64,000 bases of DNA, from NCBI RefSeq assembly GCF_018614585.1, contig NZ_JAGGOI010000053.1, forward strand, positions 1 through 64,000, written 5' to 3'. The position numbers were made by a program, and so were the translations under genes. This DNA comes from Streptomyces sp. ISL-1. Its GTDB lineage: Bacteria > Actinomycetota > Actinomycetes > Streptomycetales > Streptomycetaceae. Positions within the stretch are counted from its first letter, which is position 1, and every line of letters begins with the position of its first letter. Shown here piece by piece: positions 1 to 8,999 of this stretch. The notes under the pieces are model-generated. The model did not search any database, was not told the DNA's origin, and saw nothing but the letters and a program-made list of their open reading frames with translations.

Positions 1-41
1 CCTCGGCGTCGGCGTCCGCGTCGCCGTCCGGGGCGGCCCCG

Positions 42-710
42 GTGCCGGGCGTCTCCGGCGCGGCGTCCGCCTCCGCACCGGCGTCCGGGTCGGCCGGTTC
101 CGCCTCCTCCGCCGCGGGGCGGCGCGGGCGGCCGCGGAGTGAGGCCGTCGAGCGGGCCATCGTGGAGGCCGTTGTGCGGCTTCTCGAGGACGGCGTGCCG
201 TTCTCCGAGCTCTCCATCGAGCGCATCGCCCGCACCGCCGGTGTCGGCAAAGCCACCATCTACCGCCGTTGGGACGGCAAAGAGGCGCTCTTCGTCGACG
301 TCGTCCGTTCCATGGAGCCCGTCGCCCCGCCGCTGCCCGGCACCTCCGTACGGGACGATCTCGTCGCGATCATCGAGATGCTCCGGCAGCGCGGCCTCGC
401 CAAACGCTCCTCCGCCCTCCTGCACAACGTCTTCGCGCAGATGCAGAGCTATCCCCAGCTCTGGGACATGTACCACCGGACCTCCATCGCCCCCCGCCGC
501 GAACGGATGGACGAAGTGCTGCGCCGCGGCATCGCGAACGGCGAGATCCGCGCCGACATCGACTTCGGTCTGCTCGGCGACCTCTTCGTCGGCCCGATGC
601 TCGTACGGACCGTGCTGCGCCCCGGAGACACGCCGGAACAGGGCAGCGCGGAACGGATCGTCGACGCCGTGCTTGAGGGTGTACGCCCCGCCGAAGGCCC
701 GCCCCGCTGA
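42..710 (+). CDS. TetR/AcrR family transcriptional regulator (5' end may lie outside window)
   Basis: DNA-binding regulator of the TetR family, 222 residues when read from the GTG at 42. The helix-turn-helix lies around residues 36-82, with the typical 'IERIARTAGVGKATIYRRW' helix pair, and a ligand-binding helical domain follows. The reading frame stays open to base 3 and the first 30 residues are an Ala/Ser/Gly-rich low-complexity tail, so the true start may be upstream of the window. The next gene on the same strand begins 212 bp later with nothing recognisable between, so the target is not evident. Family assignment is firm; ligand and regulon are unknown. Confidence 0.85.
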   Translation: MPGVSGAASASAPASGSAGSASSAAGRRGRPRSEAVERAIVEAVVRLLEDGVPFSELSIERIARTAGVGKATIYRRWDGKEALFVDVVRSMEPVAPPLPGTSVRDDLVAIIEMLRQRGLAKRSSALLHNVFAQMQSYPQLWDMYHRTSIAPRRERMDEVLRRGIANGEIRADIDFGLLGDLFVGPMLVRTVLRPGDTPEQGSAERIVDAVLEGVRPAEGPPR

Positions 711-922
711 CGCCCGTCCGACGCCCATTTGGCCCTCCGCCACCGGCCGTCCGAAGTGTGCGCGTTCTGTCACAGCGTCCCCACCTGCCCCGTTACGAGG
801 AACCCCGTGCGCCGCCCCGTCGTCATCGAGGCAGAACGGCCGTCCGGCGGCGAAGAGGAAATCGCCTCCTATCGCCTAGTGTCGACGGCGAGGTGTGACA
901 GCAAGGCAGTGAGGACAGCTCC

Positions 923-1948
923 ATGGCGCAGGCGTACAAGACGGAGACCGCCAACGGCAGCCCCGAGACCGGGCGCACCGGAACACGAGTCCGGAGCCTG
1001 CTCCAGGGCTGGCGCGGCGACCGCGGCATCTGGCGGCGCGGCGTCGCCCTCGCCTGCTTCGCCGTCCTCATCGCCCTGTTGATGATCCTGCACGCACAGA
1101 TCCCCAACCGGATCGGCAACTTGGGCAGCCTCACCGAGACGTTCCTGCCGTGGCTCGGCGTGTTCATCCCGGTGATCCTCGTCGTCGCCGTCCTGCGGCG
1201 CTCGGTCACCGCGCTGATCGCCCTGCTGCTCCCGGCCGTCGTCTGGCTCAACCTCTTCGGCGGGCTGTTGTCCAACGACAAGGCGGCCGCGGGCGGCAAT
1301 CTGACCGTCGCCACGCACAACGTCAACGCGGGCAACCCCGACCCGGAGGGCACCGCCAAGCAGGTCGCCGCCTCGGGCGCGGACGTGGTCGCGCTGCAGG
1401 AGCTGCCGGTCGGTCAGGTCTCCACGTACGAAAAGGCGCTGGCGGGGACGTACAAGTACCACTCGGTGGACGGCACGGTCGGGCTCTGGAGCAAGTACCC
1501 GATGACCGACACCGCGCCGGTGGACATCCAGATGGGCTGGACGCGCGCGATGCGCTCCACGGTGCGGACGCCGGAGGGTGCGGTCGCGTTCTACGTCGCT
1601 CACATGCCGTCCGTACGCGTCAAGGTCCACGCCGGCTTCACCGCCAACCAGCGCGACAACAGCGCCGACGCGCTGGGCGAGGCCATCTCCCGGGAGAAGG
1701 TCGGCAAGGTCGTGCTGCTCGGCGACCTCAACGGCACGATGAACGACCGCTCCCTGAACGCGGTCACCTCCCAGATGCGCTCCACGCAGGGCGCGGCGGG
1801 CGACGGCTTCGGCTTCAGCTGGCCCGCGTCGTTCCCGATGGCGCGCATCGACCAGATCATGGTGAAGGGCGTCGAGCCGGTCTCCTCCTGGACTCTGCCG
1901 CAGACGGACAGCGACCATCTCCCGATCGCCGCACGCGTCCAGCTCTGA
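923..1948 (+). CDS. Membrane-anchored endonuclease/exonuclease/phosphatase family protein
   Basis: 341-residue protein with three predicted membrane segments near residues 41-58, 74-92 and 97-115, then an EEP (DNase I-like) domain on what is probably the outer face. Signature elements are in order: THNVN (131-135), catalytic LQE with Glu160, GDLN (267-270), RID (308-310) and the C-terminal SDHLP (330-334). EEP domains cleave phosphodiesters in nucleic acids or phospholipid headgroups; the membrane anchor suggests an extracellular substrate such as nucleic acid or lipid, but the sequence does not say which. The ATG at 923 is chosen because the hydrophilic N-terminus and first membrane helix follow directly. 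Complete, no unusual features. Confidence 0.85.
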   Translation: MAQAYKTETANGSPETGRTGTRVRSLLQGWRGDRGIWRRGVALACFAVLIALLMILHAQIPNRIGNLGSLTETFLPWLGVFIPVILVVAVLRRSVTALIALLLPAVVWLNLFGGLLSNDKAAAGGNLTVATHNVNAGNPDPEGTAKQVAASGADVVALQELPVGQVSTYEKALAGTYKYHSVDGTVGLWSKYPMTDTAPVDIQMGWTRAMRSTVRTPEGAVAFYVAHMPSVRVKVHAGFTANQRDNSADALGEAISREKVGKVVLLGDLNGTMNDRSLNAVTSQMRSTQGAAGDGFGFSWPASFPMARIDQIMVKGVEPVSSWTLPQTDSDHLPIAARVQL

Positions 1949-2054
1949 CGCGAACAAGCCCGGTTATGTGACAGCAACCACCCGTTCATCCGTGGGAACA
2001 TTCGACGTGCGAGCATTTGTTTCGAAGGAGAACTAACCCCCGGAAAGGCACTCC

Positions 2055-3281
2055 ATGCCCCTCGCGCTGCTCGCGCTCGCCGTATCCGCCTTCGGCATCG
2101 GCACCACCGAGTTCGTGATGATGGGCCTGCTGCCCAATGTCGCCGACGACCTCCACACCTCCGTTCCCACGGCCGGCCACCTCGTGTCGGCGTACGCGAT
2201 CGGCGTCGTCATCGGCGCCCCGCTGCTGACCGCGCTCGGCTCCCGCATCCCGCGCAAGCGGATGCTCCTGCTGCTGATGGCGCTGTTCACGGTCGGCAAC
2301 CTGGCATCCGCCCTCGCCCCCGGCTTCGGCTGGCTCATCGCCGGCCGCGTGCTCGCCGGGCTGCCGCACGGCGCCTTCTTCGGCGTCGGCGCGGTCGTCG
2401 CGGCGCGGCTGGTCGCTGACGGGCGGCAGGCGCGCGCGGTGGCCACGATGTTCCTCGGCCTCACGGTCGCCAACATCGTCGGCGTACCGGCCGCCACGCT
2501 CCTCGGCCAGCACCTCGGCTGGCGCGCCACCTTCCTCGTCGTCACGGTGATCGGCCTGGTCGCCATGGCCGCGCTCGCCCGGCTCATTCCGTACGTACCC
2601 GTGGACGCGCACCAGAGCGTGGGCCGCGAGCTGCGCGCACTCGGCGACCGACAGGTGCTCCTCGGCCTGCTCACCGCGGTCTTCGGATTCGCCGGCGTCT
2701 TCGCGGTGTACTCCTACCTCGCCTCCATGACGACCGAGGTGATGGGCTTCGGTGAATCCTCCGTGACCGTGGTCCTCGCCCTCTTCGGCATCGGCATGAC
2801 GCTCGGCGCGCTGGCCGCCGGCCCGCTGACCGACCGGGCGCTGCGCCCCACGCTGTACGGGTCGCTGGCCGCGCTCGCGCTGGTGCTGGTGGCGTTCCGG
2901 TTCACCGTGCACATCCAGTGGGCGGCGCTGGTCACGGTCGTGGTGCTCGGCGCGGTCGGGTTCATGACCACTACACCGCTCCAGATGCTGGTCATGAAGA
3001 AGGCGCAGGACGCCCCGACGCTGGCCTCCGCCTCCAACCACTCGGCCTTCAACCTCGCCAACGCGGGCGGCGCCTGGCTCGGCGGCGCGGCCATCGCGGC
3101 CGGCTGGGGCTGGAGCTCCCCGGCTCTGGTGGGCTCGGTCCTCGCCGCGGCGGGCCTGGCGATCGCGGTGACGGCAGGGCTGCTCGACCGTACGCGAACG
3201 GGGGCCTCCCGCATCGTCGCCGCGGGAAGCCCCCGTCCGGAGCGTCAGGTCAGCCCGTCGTCTCCCGCCAGCGGTTCGTGA
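2055..3281 (+). CDS. MFS drug/sugar efflux transporter (AraJ/CmlR type)
   Basis: 408-residue major facilitator with about 12 hydrophobic helices. The N-terminus 'FGIGTTEFVMMGLLP' and the loop 'GSRIPRKR' between helices 2 and 3 are hallmarks of the DHA1 subgroup that includes AraJ and Streptomyces chloramphenicol exporters; the motif-C region 'GLTVANIVGVPAATLLG' is also present. Substrate cannot be read from sequence. The start at 2055 is preceded by 'GGAAAGG'. The 3' end runs 32 bp into the convergent nadE gene, and the last 25 or so residues (polar, Pro/Ser-rich) are encoded across a strong hairpin that also serves nadE, so the tail is probably not structurally important. Confidence 0.88.
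   Translation: MPLALLALAVSAFGIGTTEFVMMGLLPNVADDLHTSVPTAGHLVSAYAIGVVIGAPLLTALGSRIPRKRMLLLLMALFTVGNLASALAPGFGWLIAGRVLAGLPHGAFFGVGAVVAARLVADGRQARAVATMFLGLTVANIVGVPAATLLGQHLGWRATFLVVTVIGLVAMAALARLIPYVPVDAHQSVGRELRALGDRQVLLGLLTAVFGFAGVFAVYSYLASMTTEVMGFGESSVTVVLALFGIGMTLGALAAGPLTDRALRPTLYGSLAALALVLVAFRFTVHIQWAALVTVVVLGAVGFMTTTPLQMLVMKKAQDAPTLASASNHSAFNLANAGGAWLGGAAIAAGWGWSSPALVGSVLAAAGLAIAVTAGLLDRTRTGASRIVAAGSPRPERQVSPSSPASGS
3198..3236. terminator. Stem-loop terminator embedded in the 3' coding end of the MFS gene
   Basis: A 15-bp stem with one mismatch (3198-3212 against 3222-3236) and a 9-nt loop. It lies 14 bp beyond the nadE stop codon in the nadE direction, the right place for the nadE terminator, yet is inside the last codons of the convergent MFS gene. 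Symmetric, so it could act on both transcripts. Confidence 0.6.
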
Positions 3282-5031
3282 TCGGCAGCCGCCGGTCCTT
3301 GCCGAAGCCCTTCGCCGAGATCTTGGTGCCCGGCGGGTACTGGCGCCGCTTGTACTCCGCCGTGTCCACCATCCGCAGCGTCTTCGCCACCAGTTCCTCG
3401 TCGAAGCCGGCCGCGACGATCGCGTCCTTGCCCTGGTCCCGGTCGACGTACAGCTCCAGGATCCGGTCCAGTACGTCGTAGTCCGGCAGCGAGTCGGTGT
3501 CGACCTGGCCGGGGCGAAGCTCCGCGCTCGGCGGCTTGGTGATGGACGCCTCGGGGATCGGCGGCGTCTGCCCGCGCTCCTCGGCGGCGCGGTTGCGCCA
3601 CTTCGCGAGCCGGAAGACCGTCGTCTTGTAGACGTCCTTGATCGGTCCGTACGCGCCGACGGAGTCGCCGTACAGCGTCGAATAGCCCACCGCCAGCTCG
3701 GACTTGTTGCCCGGCGCGAGCACGATGTGGCCCTCCTGGTTGGAGAGCGCCATCAGCGTGGTGCCGCGCAGCCGCGACTGGAGGTTCTCCTCGGCGAGAC
3801 CGGTCAGGTCGAGCAGGCTCATATACGCGTCGAACATCGGCTCGATCGGCACGGTGCGGAAGTTGAGCCCGGTCCGGCGGGCCAGCTCGGCCGCGTCGCC
3901 CTTGGAGTGGTCGGACGAGTACTTCGACGGCATGGAGACGCCGTACACGTTCTGCGCGCCCAGCGCGTCGCAGGCGATCGCGGCGACGAGCGCGGAGTCG
4001 ATGCCGCCGGACAGCCCGATCAGCACGGAACGGAAGCCGTTCTTGGCGGCGTACGCGCGCAGGCCCACCACCAGCGCGGAGTAGACCTCCTCGTCGTCGT
4101 CGAGCCGGTCGGCGTAGCCGCCGGACAGCTCGGCCTCGTACGCGGGCAGCGGCTCCTCGGAGATGACCACGCGCTCGATGCGCAGCCCGTCGTCGACGAT
4201 GCGTCCATCAGCGGCTCCGCCGCGGGCGGTCGGCGGCTCGGCCGAGGCCGCGGGCAGCTCGAGGTCGAGTACGACGCTGCCCTCCGCGAACTGCGGGGCG
4301 CGTGCGACGACTTCGCCGGCGGAGTCGACGACGATCGAGTCGCCGTCGAAGACCAGCTCGTCCTGTCCGCCGATCATCGCGAGATACGCGGTGGTGCAGC
4401 CGGCCTCCTGGGCGCGCTTGCGCACCAGGTCGAGACGGGTGTCGTCCTTGTTCTGCTCGTACGGCGAGGCGTTGATGGAGACGAGCAGCCCGGCCCCGGC
4501 GGACCGGGTGGCCGGGACGCGGCCGCCGTCCTGCCAGAGGTCCTCGCAGATCGCCAGCGCGACGTCGACGCCGTGCACCCGGATCACCGGCATGGTGTCG
4601 CCCGGCACGAAGTAGCGGAACTCGTCGAAGACGCCGTAGTTGGGCAGATGGTGCTTGGCGAAGCTCAGCACCACCTCGCCGCGGTGCAGCACGGCGGCTG
4701 CGTTCTGTGGCGACCCGGCGGGCTGGCCGTAGCGCGGCTGGGCCCGCTCGGAACGGTCGAGGTAGCCGACGATGACCGGCAGTTCCCCGAACCCTTCGTC
4801 GTCCAGCCGCACGGCGAGCGCCCGCAGCGCCGCCCGGGACGCCTCCACGAAGGACGACCGCAGGGCCAGGTCCTCCACGGGGTAGCCGGTCAGCACCATC
4901 TCGGGGAAGGCGACAAGATGCGCCCCCTGCTCGGCGGAGTGCCGGGTCCAGTGCACGATCGCCTCGGCGTTGCCGGAGAGATCGCCGACGGTCGAGTCGA
5001 TCTGATTCAGAGCGAGGCGTAGTTGAGGCAC
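3250..5031 (-). CDS. nadE: Glutamine-dependent NAD+ synthase
   Basis: 593-residue two-domain enzyme making NAD+ from deamido-NAD+, ATP and glutamine (last step of NAD synthesis). Residues 1-265 are a nitrilase-type glutaminase: the catalytic triad is visible as Glu44 (in FPEMVLTGYP), Lys126 (FAKHH) and Cys162 (ICEDLW). The C-terminal synthetase carries the ATP PP-loop SGGIDSA at 341-347 and the downstream 'GNKSELAVGYSTLYGD'. Ammonia made in the first domain is channelled to the second in this family. Length is normal for the actinobacterial type, though this one is shorter than the roughly 680-residue mycobacterial form. Codirectional with the multicopper oxidase gene 171 bp upstream, separated by a G-rich segment. 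Confidence 0.96.
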   Translation of the reverse strand: MPQLRLALNQIDSTVGDLSGNAEAIVHWTRHSAEQGAHLVAFPEMVLTGYPVEDLALRSSFVEASRAALRALAVRLDDEGFGELPVIVGYLDRSERAQPRYGQPAGSPQNAAAVLHRGEVVLSFAKHHLPNYGVFDEFRYFVPGDTMPVIRVHGVDVALAICEDLWQDGGRVPATRSAGAGLLVSINASPYEQNKDDTRLDLVRKRAQEAGCTTAYLAMIGGQDELVFDGDSIVVDSAGEVVARAPQFAEGSVVLDLELPAASAEPPTARGGAADGRIVDDGLRIERVVISEEPLPAYEAELSGGYADRLDDDEEVYSALVVGLRAYAAKNGFRSVLIGLSGGIDSALVAAIACDALGAQNVYGVSMPSKYSSDHSKGDAAELARRTGLNFRTVPIEPMFDAYMSLLDLTGLAEENLQSRLRGTTLMALSNQEGHIVLAPGNKSELAVGYSTLYGDSVGAYGPIKDVYKTTVFRLAKWRNRAAEERGQTPPIPEASITKPPSAELRPGQVDTDSLPDYDVLDRILELYVDRDQGKDAIVAAGFDEELVAKTLRMVDTAEYKRRQYPPGTKISAKGFGKDRRLPITNRWRETTG

Positions 5032-5132
5032 GCGGTCCAGTGTAATCGTCTGTCTGACGCGATGCCCCGTCGTGTGGTGAGTGCCACCCCACCCCGCGCC
5101 ACGCCCCGCACCGCCCCGCAGCGAAAGTGCCC

Positions 5133-5164
5133 GGGGGAGGGGGCCGGGGGAGGAGGCCCGGGGG
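5133..5164 (+). repeat. G-run tract with quadruplex potential upstream of nadE
   Basis: Four runs of five G (5133-5137, 5139-5143, 5146-5150, 5160-5164) separated by 1, 2 and 9 nt. This fits the intramolecular G-quadruplex pattern on the + strand. It sits 100-130 bp upstream of the nadE start and just downstream of the multicopper oxidase stop, flanked by near-repeats of a CCCGGGGGAGG word. Confidence 0.5.
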
Positions 5165-5202
5165 AGGTGCCCGGCTCAGGGCCCCGCCCCCTGGCCCCAG
5201 GA

Positions 5203-6846
5203 CTACGAGCGGTAGGCGACGGTCGTCATCATCCCGGACTCCGAGTGGTAGAGGTTGTGGCAGTGCAGCATCCACAGGCCGGGATTGTTCGCGTCGAAGT
5301 CCACGGTCACTTTCCGGTGCGGCAGTACCGCCGTGGTGTCCTTGCGGGCGCCGGACCCGTTGATACCCGCCAGGGCGAAGGTGTGGCCGTGCAGATGGAT
5401 GGGGTGCCACATCTCCGTGACATTGATGAACACCAGGCGTACCCGCTCGCCGGAGCGGACCGAATAGAGCTCGTCCGGGGAGTAGGGCCTCTCGTCGAAG
5501 CCCCAGTCGTACTTCTCCATGCCTCCGGTCAGCTTGATCCTGATGATGCGGTCCGGCCTGCGGCGGTCCAGGGCCACCGACTCTTCGGGTTCGAGTCGGG
5601 AGGCCGACTTCAGCACCTTCCGGTCCAGCTCCGCCGGACGCGCGGACGGCGAGGGGAGCGCCCCCTTGCCGGTGCGCAGGACAGCCATCGACGAGGCCTT
5701 CTTGCCCTCGGCGAGAGCGGTGAGCGGGAAGACCCCGTCCTTTGCGGTGAACAGCACGTCGTACCGCTCGCCCATGCCCACGAGCAGGGCATCGGTCTCG
5801 GTGGGCAGGACGGGGAAGCCGTCGGTGTGGACAACCGTCAGCTTGTGGTCGCCGAGCGCCACCCGGAAGGCCGTCTCACCGCCGGCGTTGATGATGCGCA
5901 GCCGGATGCGGTCGCCGGGCTTGGCGGTGAACTGTGAAGGATCGTCCGGCGTACGCCCGTTGATCAGGTAGTGCGGGTAGCCGACATCGCCCGCTTCGCC
6001 GCCGAGCAGCCGGCTCGTCGCGCCTCTCAAGATCCGCGACGGGCCTTTCGCCGTCGGGGTCGTGGACGTCGGGGACGGCGTGTACGGCATGGACGGCATG
6101 TGATCGCCCGAGTGTCCGGGCATGCCGTGGCTCAGCTCGGCAAGGACCGCCTCCGGTGTGGAGCCGTCGACTCCGTCGAGCCAGTCGTCCAGGAGGACGA
6201 CCCACTCCTTGTCGTACGACAGCGGCTCGTTGGGGTCCTCCACGATCAGCGGGGCGTACATACCGCGGTCCAGCTGCACGCCCGAGTGCGGATGGAACCA
6301 GTACGTCCCCGGGTCGGCGACCGTGAAGCGGTACGTGAACTCGGCGCCCGGGCGGATCGGCTGCTGCGTCACACCCGGCACCCCGTCCATGTCGTTGCGC
6401 ATCGAGATGCCGTGACAGTGCAGCGAGGTCGACTGCGGCAGGTTGTTGGCGAGGGAGAGCGCGAGGGTGTCACCGGCCGTCAACCGCACCTCCCGGCCCG
6501 GTAGCTGGTCCCCGTACGCCCACGACTTGACCTTCCGGCCGCCGCCCAGTTCCAGCGAGGTGGCCGTGGCGGTCACCTTGAAGTTGCGGACAGGACCGGA
6601 GCCTCGTTCCTCCTCGCACCGGACGACCTCGGGGCCGTTGGGGGCGACATAGCCCTCGGGGCCGTCGGGGGCGACATAGGCCTGCGTCGTCGCCTTCGGT
6701 GTGGCCCCGTGGTCCGGTGTGCTGCCCCCGTGGTTCGTCGACCCGCGGCCGGTGTCCGACGAGTCGGAGCAGCCGGCCAGAACTCCCGTACCGGCGGCTG
6801 CGATTGCTGCGCCGAGCACGGCGCGGCGTGTGTGGTGTGCGCGCAT
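5203..6846 (-). CDS. Tat-exported multicopper oxidase lipoprotein
   Basis: 547-residue three-domain multicopper oxidase, likely oxidising a phenol or cuprous copper at the outer face. The start ATG at 6846 has 'GAGGTG' 8 nt upstream; a longer reading frame to 6912 lacks this. The N-terminus carries a twin-arginine signal (HTRRAVLG) ending in a lipobox LAGC, so export is folded (Tat) with lipid anchoring. Copper ligands are visible as HCHG and HPHSG in domain 1, HPIHLHGH near the C-terminus and the final HCHNLYHSESGMM (type 1 and type 2/3 centre ligands). A Thr/Ser/Pro-rich linker follows the lipobox. Neighbouring DUF6153-like, DUF305 and DUF3105 genes fit a copper or redox role. Laccase versus cuprous oxidase cannot be decided here. 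Confidence 0.92.
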   Translation of the reverse strand: MRAHHTRRAVLGAAIAAAGTGVLAGCSDSSDTGRGSTNHGGSTPDHGATPKATTQAYVAPDGPEGYVAPNGPEVVRCEEERGSGPVRNFKVTATATSLELGGGRKVKSWAYGDQLPGREVRLTAGDTLALSLANNLPQSTSLHCHGISMRNDMDGVPGVTQQPIRPGAEFTYRFTVADPGTYWFHPHSGVQLDRGMYAPLIVEDPNEPLSYDKEWVVLLDDWLDGVDGSTPEAVLAELSHGMPGHSGDHMPSMPYTPSPTSTTPTAKGPSRILRGATSRLLGGEAGDVGYPHYLINGRTPDDPSQFTAKPGDRIRLRIINAGGETAFRVALGDHKLTVVHTDGFPVLPTETDALLVGMGERYDVLFTAKDGVFPLTALAEGKKASSMAVLRTGKGALPSPSARPAELDRKVLKSASRLEPEESVALDRRRPDRIIRIKLTGGMEKYDWGFDERPYSPDELYSVRSGERVRLVFINVTEMWHPIHLHGHTFALAGINGSGARKDTTAVLPHRKVTVDFDANNPGLWMLHCHNLYHSESGMMTTVAYRS

Positions 6847-6952
6847 GACTGAGTGCACCTCGTGGTGTGTGGTGATGCGTGGCAGATGGCGCGTCTGCTG
6901 CTTCGGGTACACCGCTCGGAGCGCGGAGATCCCCAGGCAGCCGGGCGGACTT

Positions 6953-7369
6953 CTAGATCCGCAGCACCGACAGCCTGGCGAGGAGGGTCTTGCGGGAAGG
7001 CGGGTTGGGCCACAGCGCTCGGAATATCCGGGCGTGGCAGACCGCCGGCGGAGTGGCGGGCCCGGGCCGCAGCAGTCCCCCTGCCAGCAGGAAGACGCTG
7101 AACGTGTCCAGCACGGCGAGGCACACGGCCATCGGGTCCATGCCCATGCCGGGCAGCTCCGGTCCGGTGCGCGGCAGGACCGCGGGACCGGCGATCTGCT
7201 GGTGCACGACAGACGCGATGTGCGCCGTCGAGGAGGCCACCGTGTGCTCCGCGGCCCCGCCGTCGTTCCCCGGCACCGGGTGTCCCACCGTGTGCATCAT
7301 GGCGATTCCGAAGAGCAGCGCAATGAACAGCAGCAGCTGTCCGAACCGCGCGCGCCCAGTGATCGCCAT
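6953..7369 (-). CDS. DUF6153-like small membrane protein
   Basis: 138 residues, start ATG at 7369 with 'AAGGTG' upstream. An N-terminal membrane helix (GQLLLFIALLFGIA) runs straight into a MHTVGHP motif; a His-containing loop follows, then a second hydrophobic stretch around 80-98 preceded by GMGMDPMAVC, and a basic tail ending LSVLRI. From memory this layout matches DUF6153, an actinobacterial family of unknown function. The Met/His/Cys content and position 106 bp upstream of the multicopper oxidase, on the same strand, suggest a shared transcript and a metal-related role; that is inference. Divergent from the hydrolase gene at 7545. Confidence 0.72.
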   Translation of the reverse strand: MAITGRARFGQLLLFIALLFGIAMMHTVGHPVPGNDGGAAEHTVASSTAHIASVVHQQIAGPAVLPRTGPELPGMGMDPMAVCLAVLDTFSVFLLAGGLLRPGPATPPAVCHARIFRALWPNPPSRKTLLARLSVLRI

Positions 7370-7544
7370 GTGCGGCACCTTACCCCCACCCGGTATGCAT
7401 CGCCGTGTGGCCACGCCATCGCCGCTTTCCGGGCCGGTCGGGCACCTCGGTCCAGGACCGGGCAGCCGCCCCGGATCTTGTTCATGGCAGGCTGACCGGC
7501 GGTGCCCGCGCCGCCTTCGGCGCGGGAGGAAAGGGGCGGCAGCA

Positions 7545-8429
7545 GTGAGGTTCGTACGGGTGGGAGGCGTACCGCACCATGTGGTCGTCGAGGGCAGCGG
7601 GCCGGTCTGCGTACTGAGCGCCGGGCTCGCGATGAGCTGGTTCGACTGGGACCCGGTGGTGCCGCTGCTCGCGCCGCACCGCACCGTCGTCCGATTCGAC
7701 CGGCCCGGACACGGGCTGAGTGGCCCGGCCGCCGTGCCGCCGTCCGCCGCCGGGGAGGGCCACCGCATCGCGGGCGTACTGGACGCGCTCGGCCTGGACG
7801 GGCCCGCCGCCGTAGTCGGGCACTCGATCGCCGGGTTCCACGCGGAGGCCTTCGCCCGCCTGCACCCCGCCCGTACCGCGGCCGTCGTGCTCGTCGACTC
7901 CAGCGTCGAGGAGCACGCGCGCGTGCCCGCGGCGCCCGCGGTCCGTACGGCGGTGGCACGCGGTGTCGGCACCGCCCTGTCCGCCCTGGGCGCGCCAACC
8001 GCCCTCGGGCCGCTCACCCGCCGGGCCGTGGTCCGCCTCTCCCGTACCGGCGGCGGCGATCCGGCACCCGCCGCCCTCGTACGCCGCTGCTACGCCACGT
8101 CCCGGGTGCTGCGGGGCGCCCTGCTGGAGAACACCCACTACCGCGCTGTCGCCGCCGAACTCCTCGCCCTGCGCGAGCGTCATGCCATGCCGGACGCCCC
8201 GGTCGCGGTGCTCGCCGCGGCGGCCGGCGGGGAACGCTGGATCGAGCGGCAGCGCGCACTGGCCCGGCAGCTCGGCGCCCGCTTCGAGGCGGTCGCACCG
8301 GCGGGCCATCTGATGATGCTGGACCGCCCGGACGCGGTGGCCCGGGCGATTCTCGGCCTAGCGGGGGCCGGCGGTGACGGGCCAGCCGCAGGGCAGGTCC
8401 TGCCGGGCTCCGGTGCGCCTCAGGCGTAG
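7545..8429 (+). CDS. Alpha/beta hydrolase
   Basis: 294-residue alpha/beta-hydrolase fold protein of unknown substrate. The nucleophile elbow GHSIAG is at about residues 93-98 and the catalytic His is in the C-terminal 'AGHLMML'; the N-terminal strands with FDRPGHGLS match the family oxyanion region. The frame is open far upstream (to 6990), but GTG at 7545 preceded by GGAGGAAAGG is the convincing start, and upstream codons would overlap the divergent DUF6153 gene. The last 10 bp overlap the convergent CBS-domain gene. Could be an esterase, haloperoxidase-like enzyme or thioesterase. Confidence 0.85.
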   Translation: MRFVRVGGVPHHVVVEGSGPVCVLSAGLAMSWFDWDPVVPLLAPHRTVVRFDRPGHGLSGPAAVPPSAAGEGHRIAGVLDALGLDGPAAVVGHSIAGFHAEAFARLHPARTAAVVLVDSSVEEHARVPAAPAVRTAVARGVGTALSALGAPTALGPLTRRAVVRLSRTGGGDPAPAALVRRCYATSRVLRGALLENTHYRAVAAELLALRERHAMPDAPVAVLAAAAGGERWIERQRALARQLGARFEAVAPAGHLMMLDRPDAVARAILGLAGAGGDGPAAGQVLPGSGAPQA

Positions 8430-8833
8430 ATCCGCTCGACCCACGCGTGAATCTGCTCGTCGTTCAGATGGTGCGCCAGATCGGCCTCGCTGATCATGCC
8501 TACCAGCCGCTTGTTCTCGATCACCGGGAGCCGGCGGATCTGGTGGCCCTGCATCTCGTTCAGCACCGCGTCCACATCGGCGTCGGCCTCTATCCAGCGC
8601 GGCGTGCCCTGGGCCATGTCCCCCGCGGTGATCTGAGCCGGGTCGTGTCCCATGGCCACACAGCCGACCACGATGTCGCGGTCGGTGAGTATGCCGCAGA
8701 GCCGGTCGTCGGCGTCGGCTATGGGCAGCGCGCCCACATTCAGCTCGCGCATCAGCTGCGCCGCACGGTCGAGCGTCTCGTGGGCGGGGATCCACTGAGC
8801 CCCTGCGTGCATGATGTCTTTGGCAGTGGTCAT
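8420..8833 (-). CDS. CBS-domain pair protein
   Basis: 137 residues that consist of two CBS motifs and nothing else: 'DIMHAGAQWIPAHETL...GILTDRDIVV' and 'MAQGTPRWIEADADVDAVL...VGMISEADLA'. Such stand-alone Bateman modules bind adenine nucleotides and regulate partners. Start ATG at 8833 has a perfect AGGAGGT Shine-Dalgarno. Streptomyces carry many such genes; no partner can be inferred from neighbours. Convergently overlaps the hydrolase gene by 10 bp. Confidence 0.9.
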   Translation of the reverse strand: MTTAKDIMHAGAQWIPAHETLDRAAQLMRELNVGALPIADADDRLCGILTDRDIVVGCVAMGHDPAQITAGDMAQGTPRWIEADADVDAVLNEMQGHQIRRLPVIENKRLVGMISEADLAHHLNDEQIHAWVERIYA

Positions 8834-8999
8834 GAGCTCTACCTCCTGAGTGCGATATGCCCCCCGGCGCACCCATTGTCGTTGGGCCGTTCGGAGTACG
8901 CGACCGCTGCGGGGGCGACGAAGATGCCGCGAAGGCGGTCCCGGACGGCGGCCACTGAAGGCGGCCCCGACGCCCCCGAAAACATGGACGAGCCCTGGC

